The notes: generated by a model not told the origin, from the letters alone. Shown: positions 17,027 to 27,008, numbered from the stretch's first letter. The stretch: 64,000 nucleotides of DNA from Snuella sedimenti (GCF_016428595.1 NZ_JAELVQ010000002.1:186001-250000); one strand, 5' to 3'. Numbers and translations are program-made.

Positions 17027-18745
17027 ATGAAAAAACAGATATATAAAATAGCGTTTTTACTACTACTAATAGTAAATTCTTGTACAGAGTTAGATTTAGT
17101 GCCATTAGATGCACCAACAACAGCTCCTTTTATTAGTAAAATCCAGTTTAGAGAAGGGTTGAATGAAGGTTACAGGTTGTTTCAGTGGGAAAAGGATGAG
17201 TCTGCCAACGGCGTCGATGACGATTTTCAACGAAGAGATGCTTTAGATGGTATAAAAGCAGGAACCATAAGTGCTGAAGATGGTCGGGCTGCAGGAAGGT
17301 GGAAAGATAAATACAAAGGTATTTCAAGACTAATATCAGTTAAAAAGCAAATTGAAAACCAAAATGGGACTTTATCAGATAGTGAGGCCAAGACTTTTTT
17401 AGGAGAAGCTAACTTTTTTATCGCCTCTTTTTGGAGTTATTTAATAACGCATTATGGTGATGTGCCCTTTTTTGAAGAAGAATTAACAGTAGATGAAGCT
17501 TTTGAAATTGGTAGAACAAACAAAACAGAGATTCTACAAAAAATATACGCATATTACGATAACGCTATAGCAAATCTGCCAGTATCTTATTCTGGATTTC
17601 AATATGCTACTAAAGGAGCGGCTATGGCTATGAAGGCTAGAATTGCACTGTATATGGGAGATCATGAAATTGCGGCAGAAGCCGCTCAAGATTGTATGGA
17701 TTTAAATGAGTATGCATTGCATCCAGACTATGGAGAATTATTCCTTTCTGGGACCAAAACATCTGATGAATTGATATTCTATATTCCTAGAAGTGATGCC
17801 TTAGGTGTAAACAGAAATGACAATTTACCAGATTTTATACCAAGAATTCATGGTGGTTGGGGAGCTAAACAACCTACTTGGGAGCTGCTAGCATCTTATG
17901 AGTGTGTTGACGGATTGCCTATAGATGAGTCTCCTTTATTTGATCCTCGAAATCCTTTCAAAAATAGAGATCCAAGATGTTTGGCGACTATTGTGCCATT
18001 TGGTTCTTTAGAAGACGGCGACGGATTGTTGCCAAGTGATGGTTCTAATTTTATGAGTATAGAATATACACCGCATCCAGAAAGATTAGAAGTATTTGAT
18101 TATAATACAGGGCAAATGAGGTATAATCACGATACAAGAAGTAATAAAACTTTTGCTTCTTATAATGGATTGCTATGGAAAAAATTTATTGATGAAACAT
18201 GGAAAGCGCCGAGAACAGCAGAAAACAATCATATAGTTATAAGATATGCCGATGTGTTGTTAATGTACGCCGAGTCAAAAATAGAGTTAGACGAGATTGA
18301 CGCCAGTGTGCTTGCTGCTATTAATGAAGTTAGGGACAGAGCTTATGCCGGTTCAAATTATTCTAATCCGGCAGTTACAACAACAGATCAGGCAAAGCTA
18401 AGGTATATAGTAAGAAATGAAAGACGCGCAGAGTTTGCAAACGAAGGGCTAAGGTATATGGACCTTATAAGATGGAGGCTAGCAGAGAAAGCTTTAACGG
18501 GACATACTTATGGAATGGCAAATATAGGCACTATCATTGAAGACGTGGTAGAACCCGGATTATGGTTTTGGGGCATGACACCGCAACTGGACGAAGACGG
18601 TATAGCCAATTTTGATCCTTTGGTGGAAGCTGGTTTGGCAAGAACCTTAAACGAAACAAATTTTCCGGTACGTCAATACTTATGGCCGATTCCCTCTTCA
18701 GATGCACTTTTAAATCCAAATTTAGGGCAGAACGAAGGGTATTAA
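17027..18745 (+). CDS. SusD/RagB-family surface glycan-binding lipoprotein (PUL 1)
   Basis: 572 residues. Lipoprotein signal ending LLIVNSC (Cys19). TPR-like SusD fold: an N-terminal part with FLGEANFFIASFWSYLITHYGDVPFF (about 123-149, shown in part), and a C-terminal RagB region with IVIRYADVLLMYAESKIEL and RNERRAEFANEGLRYMDLIRW, ending PNLGQNEGY. It caps the SusC channel and delivers glycan. It directly follows susC and is followed by a terminator-like hairpin, so the SusCD pair can be made in excess of the enzymes. Confidence 0.96.
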   Translation: MKKQIYKIAFLLLLIVNSCTELDLVPLDAPTTAPFISKIQFREGLNEGYRLFQWEKDESANGVDDDFQRRDALDGIKAGTISAEDGRAAGRWKDKYKGISRLISVKKQIENQNGTLSDSEAKTFLGEANFFIASFWSYLITHYGDVPFFEEELTVDEAFEIGRTNKTEILQKIYAYYDNAIANLPVSYSGFQYATKGAAMAMKARIALYMGDHEIAAEAAQDCMDLNEYALHPDYGELFLSGTKTSDELIFYIPRSDALGVNRNDNLPDFIPRIHGGWGAKQPTWELLASYECVDGLPIDESPLFDPRNPFKNRDPRCLATIVPFGSLEDGDGLLPSDGSNFMSIEYTPHPERLEVFDYNTGQMRYNHDTRSNKTFASYNGLLWKKFIDETWKAPRTAENNHIVIRYADVLLMYAESKIELDEIDASVLAAINEVRDRAYAGSNYSNPAVTTTDQAKLRYIVRNERRAEFANEGLRYMDLIRWRLAEKALTGHTYGMANIGTIIEDVVEPGLWFWGMTPQLDEDGIANFDPLVEAGLARTLNETNFPVRQYLWPIPSSDALLNPNLGQNEGY

Positions 18746-18789
18746 AATAGTTAAAATTTTGAGTTAGTTATTTGATCTTTTTAATGTTG

Positions 18790-18827
18790 AAAATTTCCCG
18801 AAAAGTAATTTTTGGGAAATTTTTGTT
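18790..18827 (+). terminator. hairpin terminator after susD (PUL 1)
   Basis: AAAATTTCCC (18790-18799) pairs perfectly with GGGAAATTTT (18814-18823), 14-nt loop, followed by a T and then GTT. It lies between susD and the fucosidase gene on the same strand, so it probably gives partial read-through rather than a full stop. Confidence 0.7.
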
Positions 18828-18868
18828 AGAAATTAAGGAATCTTCAAAAATCACATAAAAGAAAGTTC

Positions 18869-20101
18869 ATGAAGTATATGTTTGGATTAGCAAGGATGTT
18901 TTTTTTAGCAATGTTTTTTTTAATAGTAAGCTGTAATGAACCAAAGCAAGATATCCCCTATTTTTTAAAAGATTATAAAGAAACTTTCCAAAATAACCCA
19001 CGTGAAGCGGCTCTACAATGGTTTGATGATGCACGTTTGGGAATGTTTATACATTGGGGAGTTTGGGGGCTTAAACATGCTGAGTGGGCTATGTTTAATC
19101 AAAGCATTCCGCTTTCAGAATATAAAATATTAGCAAAAAATTTTAAAGGCAATAGCTTCGATGCAGAAGCCATTGTTACCTTGGCCAAATCAAGTGGGAT
19201 GAATTACATTACATTTGTAGCCAAGCACCATGATGGTTTTTCGTTATGGGATAGTAACTATACCAACTGGGATAGTATGGACTATCCAGCAAAGCGAGAT
19301 TTTTTAAAAGAATTATCAGATGCCTGTCGCAAAAATAATATACCGCTATTCATCTATTATTCTATAGGAATCGATTGGACACACCCTTTTTTTATTCCTC
19401 GTGAAAATTATGTGTATGCAAGACCTAATTACAAGGAAACACCCGACTATTTTTTATATAAATCTCCAAAAGATTTTGAAAAATACCGTGAATTCTGTAA
19501 AAATCAATTAAAAGAACTATCTACAAATTATGGCGATGTTGCTGGCTTTTGGTTTGATACTTTAGGAGGTGTATTGGCTAATGACGAGTTATTCAATATG
19601 CAGGAATTTTACGATGTTATTCATCAATATCAACCACATGCATTAATACATTTCAAAACAGGAGCTACAGGTACCGAAGATGTTCTTGTAGGAGAACGCG
19701 AGTTAAAATCGATTAGCATTCACTACCAAGGTGATGAGCCAGAAAAGATAAAAATACGACAACTTTCGGATAAGGTATGGAAAGAAAATAAATTTAAAAA
19801 AGCAGAAATAGCTGTTACCAGTCAAGGGAGTTGGGCCTGGACTCCAACGAATAATTGTAGAGCCTCTGATGAGCTTTATGCCATGTTAGCGCATGCATCA
19901 AACAACAATGCAAACCTATTACTTAATGTAGGCCTAAAACCAGATGGAGCTATTCCAAAAGATGTAGAAAAAGAATTTCGTTTATTGGGCAAGCGAATTC
20001 AAGAAGATGGGTACCCTATTTTAAATAAAAAAAACTGGAAAACCCTAAGGGGGGAAGATGTGTCGGTTGATTCGACAGAGATTAATAAAACAGCTCGTTA
20101 A
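18869..20101 (+). CDS. GH29-type alpha-L-fucosidase, lipoprotein
   Basis: Retaining glycosidase that removes alpha-L-fucose. 410 residues; lipoprotein signal with Cys22 (FLIVSCNEP). Family marks: WFDDARLGMFIHWGVW (about 51-66), FVAKHHDGFSLWDS (about 116-129) and FWFDTLGG with the presumed nucleophile Asp230. The canonical motif is WFDGG, so this protein has TLGG after the Asp, a small deviation. The family's C-terminal beta domain is missing or very short. The acid/base residue cannot be assigned by eye in GH29. The gene is downstream of susCD, so fucosyl-containing glycan is the likely target; a related deoxy-sugar is possible. Confidence 0.85.
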   Translation: MKYMFGLARMFFLAMFFLIVSCNEPKQDIPYFLKDYKETFQNNPREAALQWFDDARLGMFIHWGVWGLKHAEWAMFNQSIPLSEYKILAKNFKGNSFDAEAIVTLAKSSGMNYITFVAKHHDGFSLWDSNYTNWDSMDYPAKRDFLKELSDACRKNNIPLFIYYSIGIDWTHPFFIPRENYVYARPNYKETPDYFLYKSPKDFEKYREFCKNQLKELSTNYGDVAGFWFDTLGGVLANDELFNMQEFYDVIHQYQPHALIHFKTGATGTEDVLVGERELKSISIHYQGDEPEKIKIRQLSDKVWKENKFKKAEIAVTSQGSWAWTPTNNCRASDELYAMLAHASNNNANLLLNVGLKPDGAIPKDVEKEFRLLGKRIQEDGYPILNKKNWKTLRGEDVSVDSTEINKTAR

Positions 20102-20139
20102 GAATAAAAGAATCTAAATTTTAAATACCATAAATAATT

Positions 20140-22671
20140 ATGTTTAAAAAACACGCACTTATCGCTTTATGTTTTTTTGTGTTTATCGTTGTTTCATGTG
20201 GCAAGATTAAGCATGAGGAAAAATCAAAAATTGAGGTAATGACCAAGAATGGTGAAATTACGTCAATACATGATAACCGAAAAATTAGTGGCATTTATCC
20301 ACATTTAACAACCTATGCCCATGGAAGAATAGATGGGACATACGGTTTTGGTAATGAATGTGGCATAGGAGCTTTGGCGGTATGGAACAATAAACTTTAT
20401 ATGCTTAATTATGCGGCACACCAGCCTAAAGGGAGTGAGCATAAACTTTATATTGTTGATGAGGATATGAACATGCAAATTTTTGAGGGAAGTATTGGAG
20501 GTACACCAGCTGCAAGAATGGTGCATCAGGAGTCTAATCAATTGTTTATTGGGCCTTATGCAATAGATAGTATTGGTCAAGTTAGAGTTATACCATATAC
20601 AGATATGGAAGGAAGGCTCACAGCTATTGGCAGACATTTAAAAGATCCTGAAAATATGGTGTATTATTACGATATGGAAGGAATGCTATATGAGGTTAAC
20701 GTCCATACATTAGAAGTTAATAAATTATTTCATGACCCCTTACCAGGTTGGCATGGTAAAGGCGGTTATACCAGTCAGGGACGATTTGTGGTTTCAAATA
20801 ATGGAGAACATGCCAGTGAAGGGCGTGTAACCCATGATGATGATAATTGGGAGAGTGAACACTATAAGTGGATGGATAGTTGGAAGATTGAAAAAGATAA
20901 TGTTTTTGGCCCTGAAAACTTGGGTATTTTGGCAGAATTTGATGGGGATAATTTTAAAGTAGTGGAAAGAAGACAATATACCGATGTAACCACCAAGCAT
21001 GGTATTTATGCCATTCCAAATGATCAATCTCCTCTTTGGGCAATGGGGTGGGATAATAAATCGGTTAGACTAAAAGTGTTAGATCAAGGAGAATGGTATA
21101 CCTATTTATTGCCTAAAGCCACATATAATAACGATCCGCCACATGGTTGGTTTACAGAATGGCCACGTATAAGATCAGTTGGGAATGGTAAAATGATGAT
21201 GGATATGCATGGTATGTTCTTTGATTTTCCAGAGACATTTTCAGCAGCCAATACGGCAGGGATTAAGCCCATGGGTTCACATTTACGATACATCCCAGAT
21301 TTTGTAAACTGGAACGGTCAAATTGTTTTGGCCACAGATGAGACTAGTATCCATGGCAACCCTTTGTCAGGACAGCCACAATCAAATTTATGGTTTGGTA
21401 GTTATGAACAACTATCTAATTGGGGGCCAGCATCGGGGTATGGAGCCATTTGGTTAAAAGAAGAGGTTTCTGCAAATAAACCTTCAGACCAATTTTTAAT
21501 ATCAGGATTTCATAACAGAATGGTTCATTTTAAAAATCATACAGATAAACCTGTTAAAATTACCATGGAAATTGATAAAAATGGAGATAATAATTGGATC
21601 AAGCTTAAAGATATAGATCTAGAAGCAGGAAACTATAAGTATTACATTTTCGATACATCTTTGAAAGCAGAATGGTTAAGGTTGATTCCTGAGACATCAT
21701 TAAAAGTGACGGCCTCAGTTCATTTAACAGATTCAAATTTAAAAGATGCGTCAGAGGGGAAGGAATTATTTTCAGCTTTAGCAGATATAGATTATTCAGG
21801 AAAGGTAAATCATGCCAAGCTCTATACTAATAAAACCAATTTCAATTTAAGTGTTTATAACGGAACTATTGAAAATGGTCAATTTAATAAGACAAATGAG
21901 CTTGAATTTACCAAATTCAATTTTAATTTCATTGAAAATATTACCGATAGTAACTCGGTAAAAGCTTTAAAGATGAAAAATATTTGGTCTGAGGATGAAG
22001 CATCAATTATTCTTAACGCCAAAAACTATAGACTGCGACTGCCAAAGGGCAATGGGAATTATTCTGAAATCATGCCTTCTGGTACTGCAAGGGTAGTGCG
22101 TGAAATTGAATCTGAACGTGAATTAGCCAATATAGGAGGTACTTTTTACGAGTTGCCGTTGTTTAAAGTGGGACAGGAACCACGATATAAAATGATGCGC
22201 CCGGTCTCGACCCATGGCAAGCAAATTTCAGAGTTTAATACTTGGAATGGTCTTTTGGTATTAAGTGGTGTTAAAAAAGAAGCAAAAGCTTCCGAAAATG
22301 TTTATGTCTCTGAAGATGGAGAAGCTAGTCTTTGGTTTGGAGGCATTGATGATATTTGGAGTTTTGGCAAACCAATTGGTGAAGGCGGTCCATGGAAGAA
22401 CTCCAAAGTAAAGGCTAATGAATTGTCTGATATGTATTTAATGACCGGCTATGATAAGAAGGCCTTAACATTAAAAGTTGATAAGGATGCTGAAATAACA
22501 TTACTTATTCATATCAATCATTATTTAGATGAGCCAGTAGAGTACAAAACATTTAGTTTAAAAGCCGGGGAAACTTTTGAGCATAAATTCCCAGATGGAT
22601 TTAGTGCACATTGGATACAGTTAAAAACGAATAAAGACTGTACTGCTACCGCTTGGTTTGTTTACGAATAA
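20140..22671 (+). CDS. large lipoprotein of unknown function with an internal duplication
   Basis: 843 residues. Signal peptide with lipid Cys20 (FIVVSCGK). I do not recognise the family. Residues about 60-340 look like a beta-rich, propeller-type region (repeated YxxDxEGxLYEV-like strands). Two homologous modules follow at about 350-530 and 660-843. They share the order FNxWNGxxVL, LWFG, NELSDMYLMTGYDKKALTLK against KPSDQFLISGFHNRMVHFK, LEAGNYKYYIFD against LKAGETFEHKFP, and EWLRLIP against HWIQLKT. Its place between the fucosidase and an FAD enzyme suggests a periplasmic or surface role in the same pathway. Binding protein, lyase-like enzyme or propeller enzyme cannot be told apart here. 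Confidence 0.8.
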   Translation: MFKKHALIALCFFVFIVVSCGKIKHEEKSKIEVMTKNGEITSIHDNRKISGIYPHLTTYAHGRIDGTYGFGNECGIGALAVWNNKLYMLNYAAHQPKGSEHKLYIVDEDMNMQIFEGSIGGTPAARMVHQESNQLFIGPYAIDSIGQVRVIPYTDMEGRLTAIGRHLKDPENMVYYYDMEGMLYEVNVHTLEVNKLFHDPLPGWHGKGGYTSQGRFVVSNNGEHASEGRVTHDDDNWESEHYKWMDSWKIEKDNVFGPENLGILAEFDGDNFKVVERRQYTDVTTKHGIYAIPNDQSPLWAMGWDNKSVRLKVLDQGEWYTYLLPKATYNNDPPHGWFTEWPRIRSVGNGKMMMDMHGMFFDFPETFSAANTAGIKPMGSHLRYIPDFVNWNGQIVLATDETSIHGNPLSGQPQSNLWFGSYEQLSNWGPASGYGAIWLKEEVSANKPSDQFLISGFHNRMVHFKNHTDKPVKITMEIDKNGDNNWIKLKDIDLEAGNYKYYIFDTSLKAEWLRLIPETSLKVTASVHLTDSNLKDASEGKELFSALADIDYSGKVNHAKLYTNKTNFNLSVYNGTIENGQFNKTNELEFTKFNFNFIENITDSNSVKALKMKNIWSEDEASIILNAKNYRLRLPKGNGNYSEIMPSGTARVVREIESERELANIGGTFYELPLFKVGQEPRYKMMRPVSTHGKQISEFNTWNGLLVLSGVKKEAKASENVYVSEDGEASLWFGGIDDIWSFGKPIGEGGPWKNSKVKANELSDMYLMTGYDKKALTLKVDKDAEITLLIHINHYLDEPVEYKTFSLKAGETFEHKFPDGFSAHWIQLKTNKDCTATAWFVYE

Positions 22672-22681
22672 TAGACGTAAT

Positions 22682-24451
22682 GTGAATAAAGTAAATCTAA
22701 TACTGCTTATAGGTTTATATCTTATATGTGCTAATAGTAAGGCACAAAATTTATTGATAGAAGCCGAAAGCTTTATTAATAAAGGAGGGTGGGTTGTAGA
22801 TCCTCAGTTTGTAGAACAAATGGGATCTCCATATCTAATGGCACATGGTATGGGGATTCCAGTAACAAATGCCTCTACGAGAATAGCATTCAATGAAAAA
22901 GGAATGTATCATGTTTGGGCTCGAACTAAAAATTGGGTTCCTGGAAATTGGGATGCTCCCGGACAATTTAAAATAATTGTTAATGGGAAGGCTTTAAAAA
23001 AGACATTAGGTGTTACCACGGGATGGTCATGGGAGTATGCTGGAAAAGTAAAAATAAAATCTAACGATGTCGACATACAACTATCCGATTTGACGGGATT
23101 TAACGGTAGGTGCGACGCTCTCTATTTCAGTACGTCAAAAAAAATACCAAGCGATGCGGAAACAAACTTGGATGCGTGGAGAAAGGCAAAGTTAGGAGAG
23201 ACCATAGCTCCAAAAGAGCAAAAAGCATACGATCTGGTGATAACAGGAGGCGGCCTGGCGGGTTGTGCAGCTGCAATTGCTGCCGCCGAACAAGGGTTAA
23301 AAGTAGCTTTAATTCACGATAGGCCAGTATTAGGGGGTAATGCGAGTGAAGAAATACGCGTACACACCTTGGGTATTTATGGAAAGTATGAACGTATCTT
23401 AAAAATGATTGATACTAAACACTATCCCAATGGTTCATTTGAGGCCAGATATGATCAGGAAAAACGTGATAGAAATGTTAAGAGCTTTAAAAATATTGAT
23501 CTCTTTTTAGATTGGAGAGCTTACGATGCTGTTGCACACAATAATACCATAAAGCATGTTGATGCAAGGCATACCGCTACAGGAGAGCGAATTCGCTTTA
23601 CTGCACCACGATTTGTTGATTCTACAGGCGATGGATGGATTGGTTTTTGGGCAGGAGCTGAGTTTTCTTATGGAAGGGAAAGTGCCAGTACTTACGGAGA
23701 AGCTTGGGATGAATGGGGAGAGTTGTGGAGTCCTGAAGAAGCAGACAATTTTGTGATGGGATCCTCTGTGCTTTGGCAAAATGAAAAAACAAATGAAGTG
23801 CATGCTTTTCCCCAATTACCTTGGGCTTCAAGTATAGCTAAAGACCATAAGGCTATTGCTGGTGAATGGTATTGGGAGTTTTCTAGAAATGATTTACATC
23901 AAATTCATGATGCAGAAGAAATAAGAGACCATATGTTACGTGCTATATTCGGATCATTTTCTAATGCGAAAAAATTGGAAGAAAATAAGAATTACAAACT
24001 ACAATGGGTGTCTTATTTAGTGGGGAAAAGAGAATCCAGAAGATTAATAGGAGACTATATATATACTTTTAATGATGTAAAAACACACACAAAATTTAAA
24101 GATGCTGTAGTTGAAGAGGTAAGAGAAGTAGATGTTCATTACCAAAGAAATTTAAAAGATAGTAAAGAACCAGATTTTCTTTCGGAAGCTATCTTTTATG
24201 AAACAGAAAAATATTATATCCCTTATAGAAGTTTATATTCTAAAAATATAGATAATTTGTTTATGGCAGGGCGAAATTTTAGCTGCTCCCATATTGGCTT
24301 GGGAGGGCCAAGGGTAATGTTAACAACTGGGCAAATGGGGGCTGCTGTAGGACTTGCAGCCGCAATATGTAATAAGCACAATGCTACCCCAAGAGAAGTT
24401 TATACCATGCACCTTGAAGAATATCTGGATTTAATAGAAAAGCAACAATAA
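22682..24451 (+). CDS. secreted FAD-dependent oxidoreductase with N-terminal CBM/golvesin-like domain
   Basis: About 590 residues. I start at GTG 22682 because it gives a clean signal peptide (MNKVNLILLIGLYLICANSKAQ); an in-frame TTG at 22658 would overlap the previous gene. An N-terminal beta-sandwich (about 20-150; LLIEAESFINKGGWVVD, YHVWARTKNW) resembles carbohydrate-binding or golvesin-type domains. The FAD domain starts with the dinucleotide motif DLVITGGGLAGCAAAIAAAE and continues PVLGGNASEEIRVH and FVDSTGDGWIGFWAGAE; the C-terminal FAD contact is NLFMAGRNFSCSHIGLGG. This is the FAD_oxidored type often found in polysaccharide gene clusters. The substrate is unknown; oxidation of a released sugar is an inference. 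Confidence 0.85.
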   Translation: MNKVNLILLIGLYLICANSKAQNLLIEAESFINKGGWVVDPQFVEQMGSPYLMAHGMGIPVTNASTRIAFNEKGMYHVWARTKNWVPGNWDAPGQFKIIVNGKALKKTLGVTTGWSWEYAGKVKIKSNDVDIQLSDLTGFNGRCDALYFSTSKKIPSDAETNLDAWRKAKLGETIAPKEQKAYDLVITGGGLAGCAAAIAAAEQGLKVALIHDRPVLGGNASEEIRVHTLGIYGKYERILKMIDTKHYPNGSFEARYDQEKRDRNVKSFKNIDLFLDWRAYDAVAHNNTIKHVDARHTATGERIRFTAPRFVDSTGDGWIGFWAGAEFSYGRESASTYGEAWDEWGELWSPEEADNFVMGSSVLWQNEKTNEVHAFPQLPWASSIAKDHKAIAGEWYWEFSRNDLHQIHDAEEIRDHMLRAIFGSFSNAKKLEENKNYKLQWVSYLVGKRESRRLIGDYIYTFNDVKTHTKFKDAVVEEVREVDVHYQRNLKDSKEPDFLSEAIFYETEKYYIPYRSLYSKNIDNLFMAGRNFSCSHIGLGGPRVMLTTGQMGAAVGLAAAICNKHNATPREVYTMHLEEYLDLIEKQQ

Positions 24452-24453
24452 TA

Positions 24454-25566
24454 ATGTATAAGTCTTTAGCATTCATAGCTCTTTTTTTTATTGTCATGGG
24501 GTTTCGAAATCAAAAAAAAAGGGATTATAACCCCATGTTTTTTAACATGACCAATGAATTAAAAGACATTGCCAAAGATGAACCCGTTTTTAAATTTGAA
24601 GTAAAGAGTTTAGACACTGCTTATAGTGCTCAAATAAATCATGATGTTAGATTGTTGTCTAATAGTAATGGAGAGCCAAGGGTATTTTTCTCGGACATAG
24701 AAACTTCAGTATGTGCAGATGGAGAGTGCAAATTAGCCAATATCAAAGTTTATTGGAATTTACTAGGCAATTATGTAGGTTACGGTATACACCCAGAACT
24801 TCCTCTTACTAAGTATGAACATGATACCTTTGAAAGAGAAGACTATGCAAAGCTTCATCAATTGTTATTGGATGAAAACTCTATTCTCAAAAGAAGGAAA
24901 ATAACTGATTTAATTGATAAAATACCTGTTTCTCCTTCTAATATTGATTCAAAAGATCTTGATGGAATTTCTGGAGCCACCAAAAAGGAAATAAAAGAAT
25001 CGGTAGTTAAAGGTGGGTTGTATTCATGTTATACCTTGTGGCATATTGTACATGGTGAGGCTAAAGAAAAAATAAAGACGTACTTGCAATCGATAAACAC
25101 TCCAGCCCTTAATACATACTTTTTATATGCCCCCTATAGAGATTACCAAATTTATGCTCTGAAGCAATTAAATAAAGCAGAATTTAAAGAGCATTCAAAA
25201 CAAATTGCCAGTATATTTCAATCAACAGATGCTTTAACGAGAACTTATGTCTTAAAAAAGATACCAGAAGACGTTTTGTCTGAACAAAGAACAACATCAC
25301 AGTTCTATGATGTCTTTCCACATATAGACATTAATTCCAGGACCCTCTTGATTAAAAAATTAAAAGATGCAAATTCAACTGCAGTAGAAATAGTGTCGAA
25401 ACATGTAGGTTACATGACAAAGAATCAACTAAGCATGTATTTAAAATATTTAGAAGAAACCTATGAAAGCTTAAACGGGGGAGTTAAATATAATTTGATA
25501 AAAGCAAGTAATTCTAAGAGGTATGCTTATAGCTATTTAATAAAAGAATATTTAAAAAACAGATAA
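24454..25566 (+). CDS. uncharacterised protein with FMN-binding-like motif
   Basis: 370 residues, starting 2 bp after the FAD oxidoreductase stop. A hydrophobic N-terminus (SLAFIALFFIVMGF) suggests export. Residues about 165-200 read DSKDLDGISGATKKEIKESV, which resembles the DGISGAT-S segment of FMN_bind domains (NqrC/RnfG type), here with Lys in place of the usual Ser/Thr after GAT, so covalent FMN attachment is doubtful. The C-terminal half (about 210-370) is helical and repeat-like. Stop and the start of the next gene overlap (TAATG). Possibly an electron-transfer partner of the FAD enzyme; the function is unproven. Confidence 0.7.
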   Translation: MYKSLAFIALFFIVMGFRNQKKRDYNPMFFNMTNELKDIAKDEPVFKFEVKSLDTAYSAQINHDVRLLSNSNGEPRVFFSDIETSVCADGECKLANIKVYWNLLGNYVGYGIHPELPLTKYEHDTFEREDYAKLHQLLLDENSILKRRKITDLIDKIPVSPSNIDSKDLDGISGATKKEIKESVVKGGLYSCYTLWHIVHGEAKEKIKTYLQSINTPALNTYFLYAPYRDYQIYALKQLNKAEFKEHSKQIASIFQSTDALTRTYVLKKIPEDVLSEQRTTSQFYDVFPHIDINSRTLLIKKLKDANSTAVEIVSKHVGYMTKNQLSMYLKYLEETYESLNGGVKYNLIKASNSKRYAYSYLIKEYLKNR

Positions 25567-27008
25567 TGATATCATTTGTAATTTCAATTTCAGTATTAAT
25601 TATTGGGTATTATACTTATGGCAAGTTTATTGAAAAAGTCTTTGGAGTGCAAAAGGATCGAAAGACTCCAGCATTTAGGCTTCAAGATAATGTAGACTAT
25701 ATGCCTCTGTCCGCATGGCGTATTTTTATGATTCAATTTTTAAATATTGCTGGGCTGGGGCCTATTTTTGGTGCTATAGCTGGTGCCATGTACGGCCCGT
25801 CAGCATTTTTATGGATAGTGTTGGGTAGTATATTCGCTGGGGCGGTTCATGATTATTTTTCAGGAATGCTTTCAGTACGCCATGATGGGTTAAGCATCAG
25901 TGAAGTAGTAGGGGTTTATTTAGGCCCTAAGACAAAGCATGTCATGCGATTTTTTACCGTCATACTTTTAATTTTTGTTGGAACCGTATTCTTAGTGGGG
26001 CCAGCAAAGATAATTGATGGGATGACGAGTAATCAATGGGGTGTTTGGGGTTGGGTAACCATTATTTTAGTGTACTATATTTTGTCTACTTTATTACCTA
26101 TAGATAAGCTTATTAGTAAACTATATCCAATTTTCGGAATTGCTATGCTATTAATGGCTCTAGGACTTTTAGGAGCGCTCTTTTTTGGTAACTATCAAAT
26201 TCCTGAGCTTGTTCCAGGAAACTTAATTAATATGACAACCAATCCAGAAGAGACGCCTATTTTCCCTATGCTTTTCGTAACTATTGCCTGCGGAGCCATA
26301 TCTGGCTTTCACGCCACGCAGTCTCCCTTAATGGCTCGTTGTATAAAGAATGAAAAGAATGGAAGGAAAATTTTCTTTGGAACGATGATTACTGAAGGGA
26401 TTGTAGCCTTGATTTGGGCAGCAGCAGCCATGACATTTTTTGGAAATGTAGAAGGTTTAAATATAGCCATGCTTGAAAATAATAATAATGCTGCCTGGGC
26501 AGCAAACGAAATATCCTTAAACATGCTTGGAGGTGTTGGTGGGTTTTTAGCATTATTAGGTATAGTGGCAGCACCAATTACGTCTGGAGATACGGCATTT
26601 CGTTCTGCCAGACTTATATTATCAGATGTCTTTAAGTCTAACCAAAAGAAAATTAAAAACCGATTATATATTAGTTTCCCTCTTTTTATAATTGCCTTTA
26701 TATTAACTCAAATCGACTTCGGGGTTATATGGCGCTATTTTGCATGGAGCAATCAAACATTGGCAACAGTAGTACTTTGGACAATTACAGCGTATTTGAT
26801 TTTTGAAAATAAAACCTATTGGGTAACCATGATACCTGCAATGTTTATGACCATGGTTTGTAGTACATATATCTTAATTGCCCCAGAAGGTTTTGAATTA
26901 GCTAATGATGTAGCATACATTGGAGGTTGTATAATCACATTATTAATAACCTTCTTTTTCTGGAGCTATACAGTAAAGGAAAAAAGATATTTAATTAATG
27001 AAATATGA
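25566..27008 (+). CDS. CstA-family inner-membrane transporter
   Basis: 480 residues with about 12-14 membrane spans. Family features near the N-terminus: YYTYGKFIEKVFGV, the QDNVDYMPLSAWRIFMIQFLNIAGLGPIFGA region (shown in part at residues 42-72), then GAVHDYFSGMLSVRHDG, and GAISGFHATQSPLMARC mid-protein. CstA proteins import pyruvate or peptides in studied bacteria; here the length is on the short side (E. coli CstA is about 700 residues). Start and stop are coupled to both neighbours (TAATG and ATGA), so it belongs to the PUL 1 operon, where it may import an oxidation product. Confidence 0.88.
   Translation: MISFVISISVLIIGYYTYGKFIEKVFGVQKDRKTPAFRLQDNVDYMPLSAWRIFMIQFLNIAGLGPIFGAIAGAMYGPSAFLWIVLGSIFAGAVHDYFSGMLSVRHDGLSISEVVGVYLGPKTKHVMRFFTVILLIFVGTVFLVGPAKIIDGMTSNQWGVWGWVTIILVYYILSTLLPIDKLISKLYPIFGIAMLLMALGLLGALFFGNYQIPELVPGNLINMTTNPEETPIFPMLFVTIACGAISGFHATQSPLMARCIKNEKNGRKIFFGTMITEGIVALIWAAAAMTFFGNVEGLNIAMLENNNNAAWAANEISLNMLGGVGGFLALLGIVAAPITSGDTAFRSARLILSDVFKSNQKKIKNRLYISFPLFIIAFILTQIDFGVIWRYFAWSNQTLATVVLWTITAYLIFENKTYWVTMIPAMFMTMVCSTYILIAPEGFELANDVAYIGGCIITLLITFFFWSYTVKEKRYLINEI

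Noticed and set aside
22658-22681. TTG start for the FAD oxidoreductase at 22658
   Set aside because: The frame overlaps the upstream gene and the added residues spoil the signal peptide; GTG at 22682 is better.
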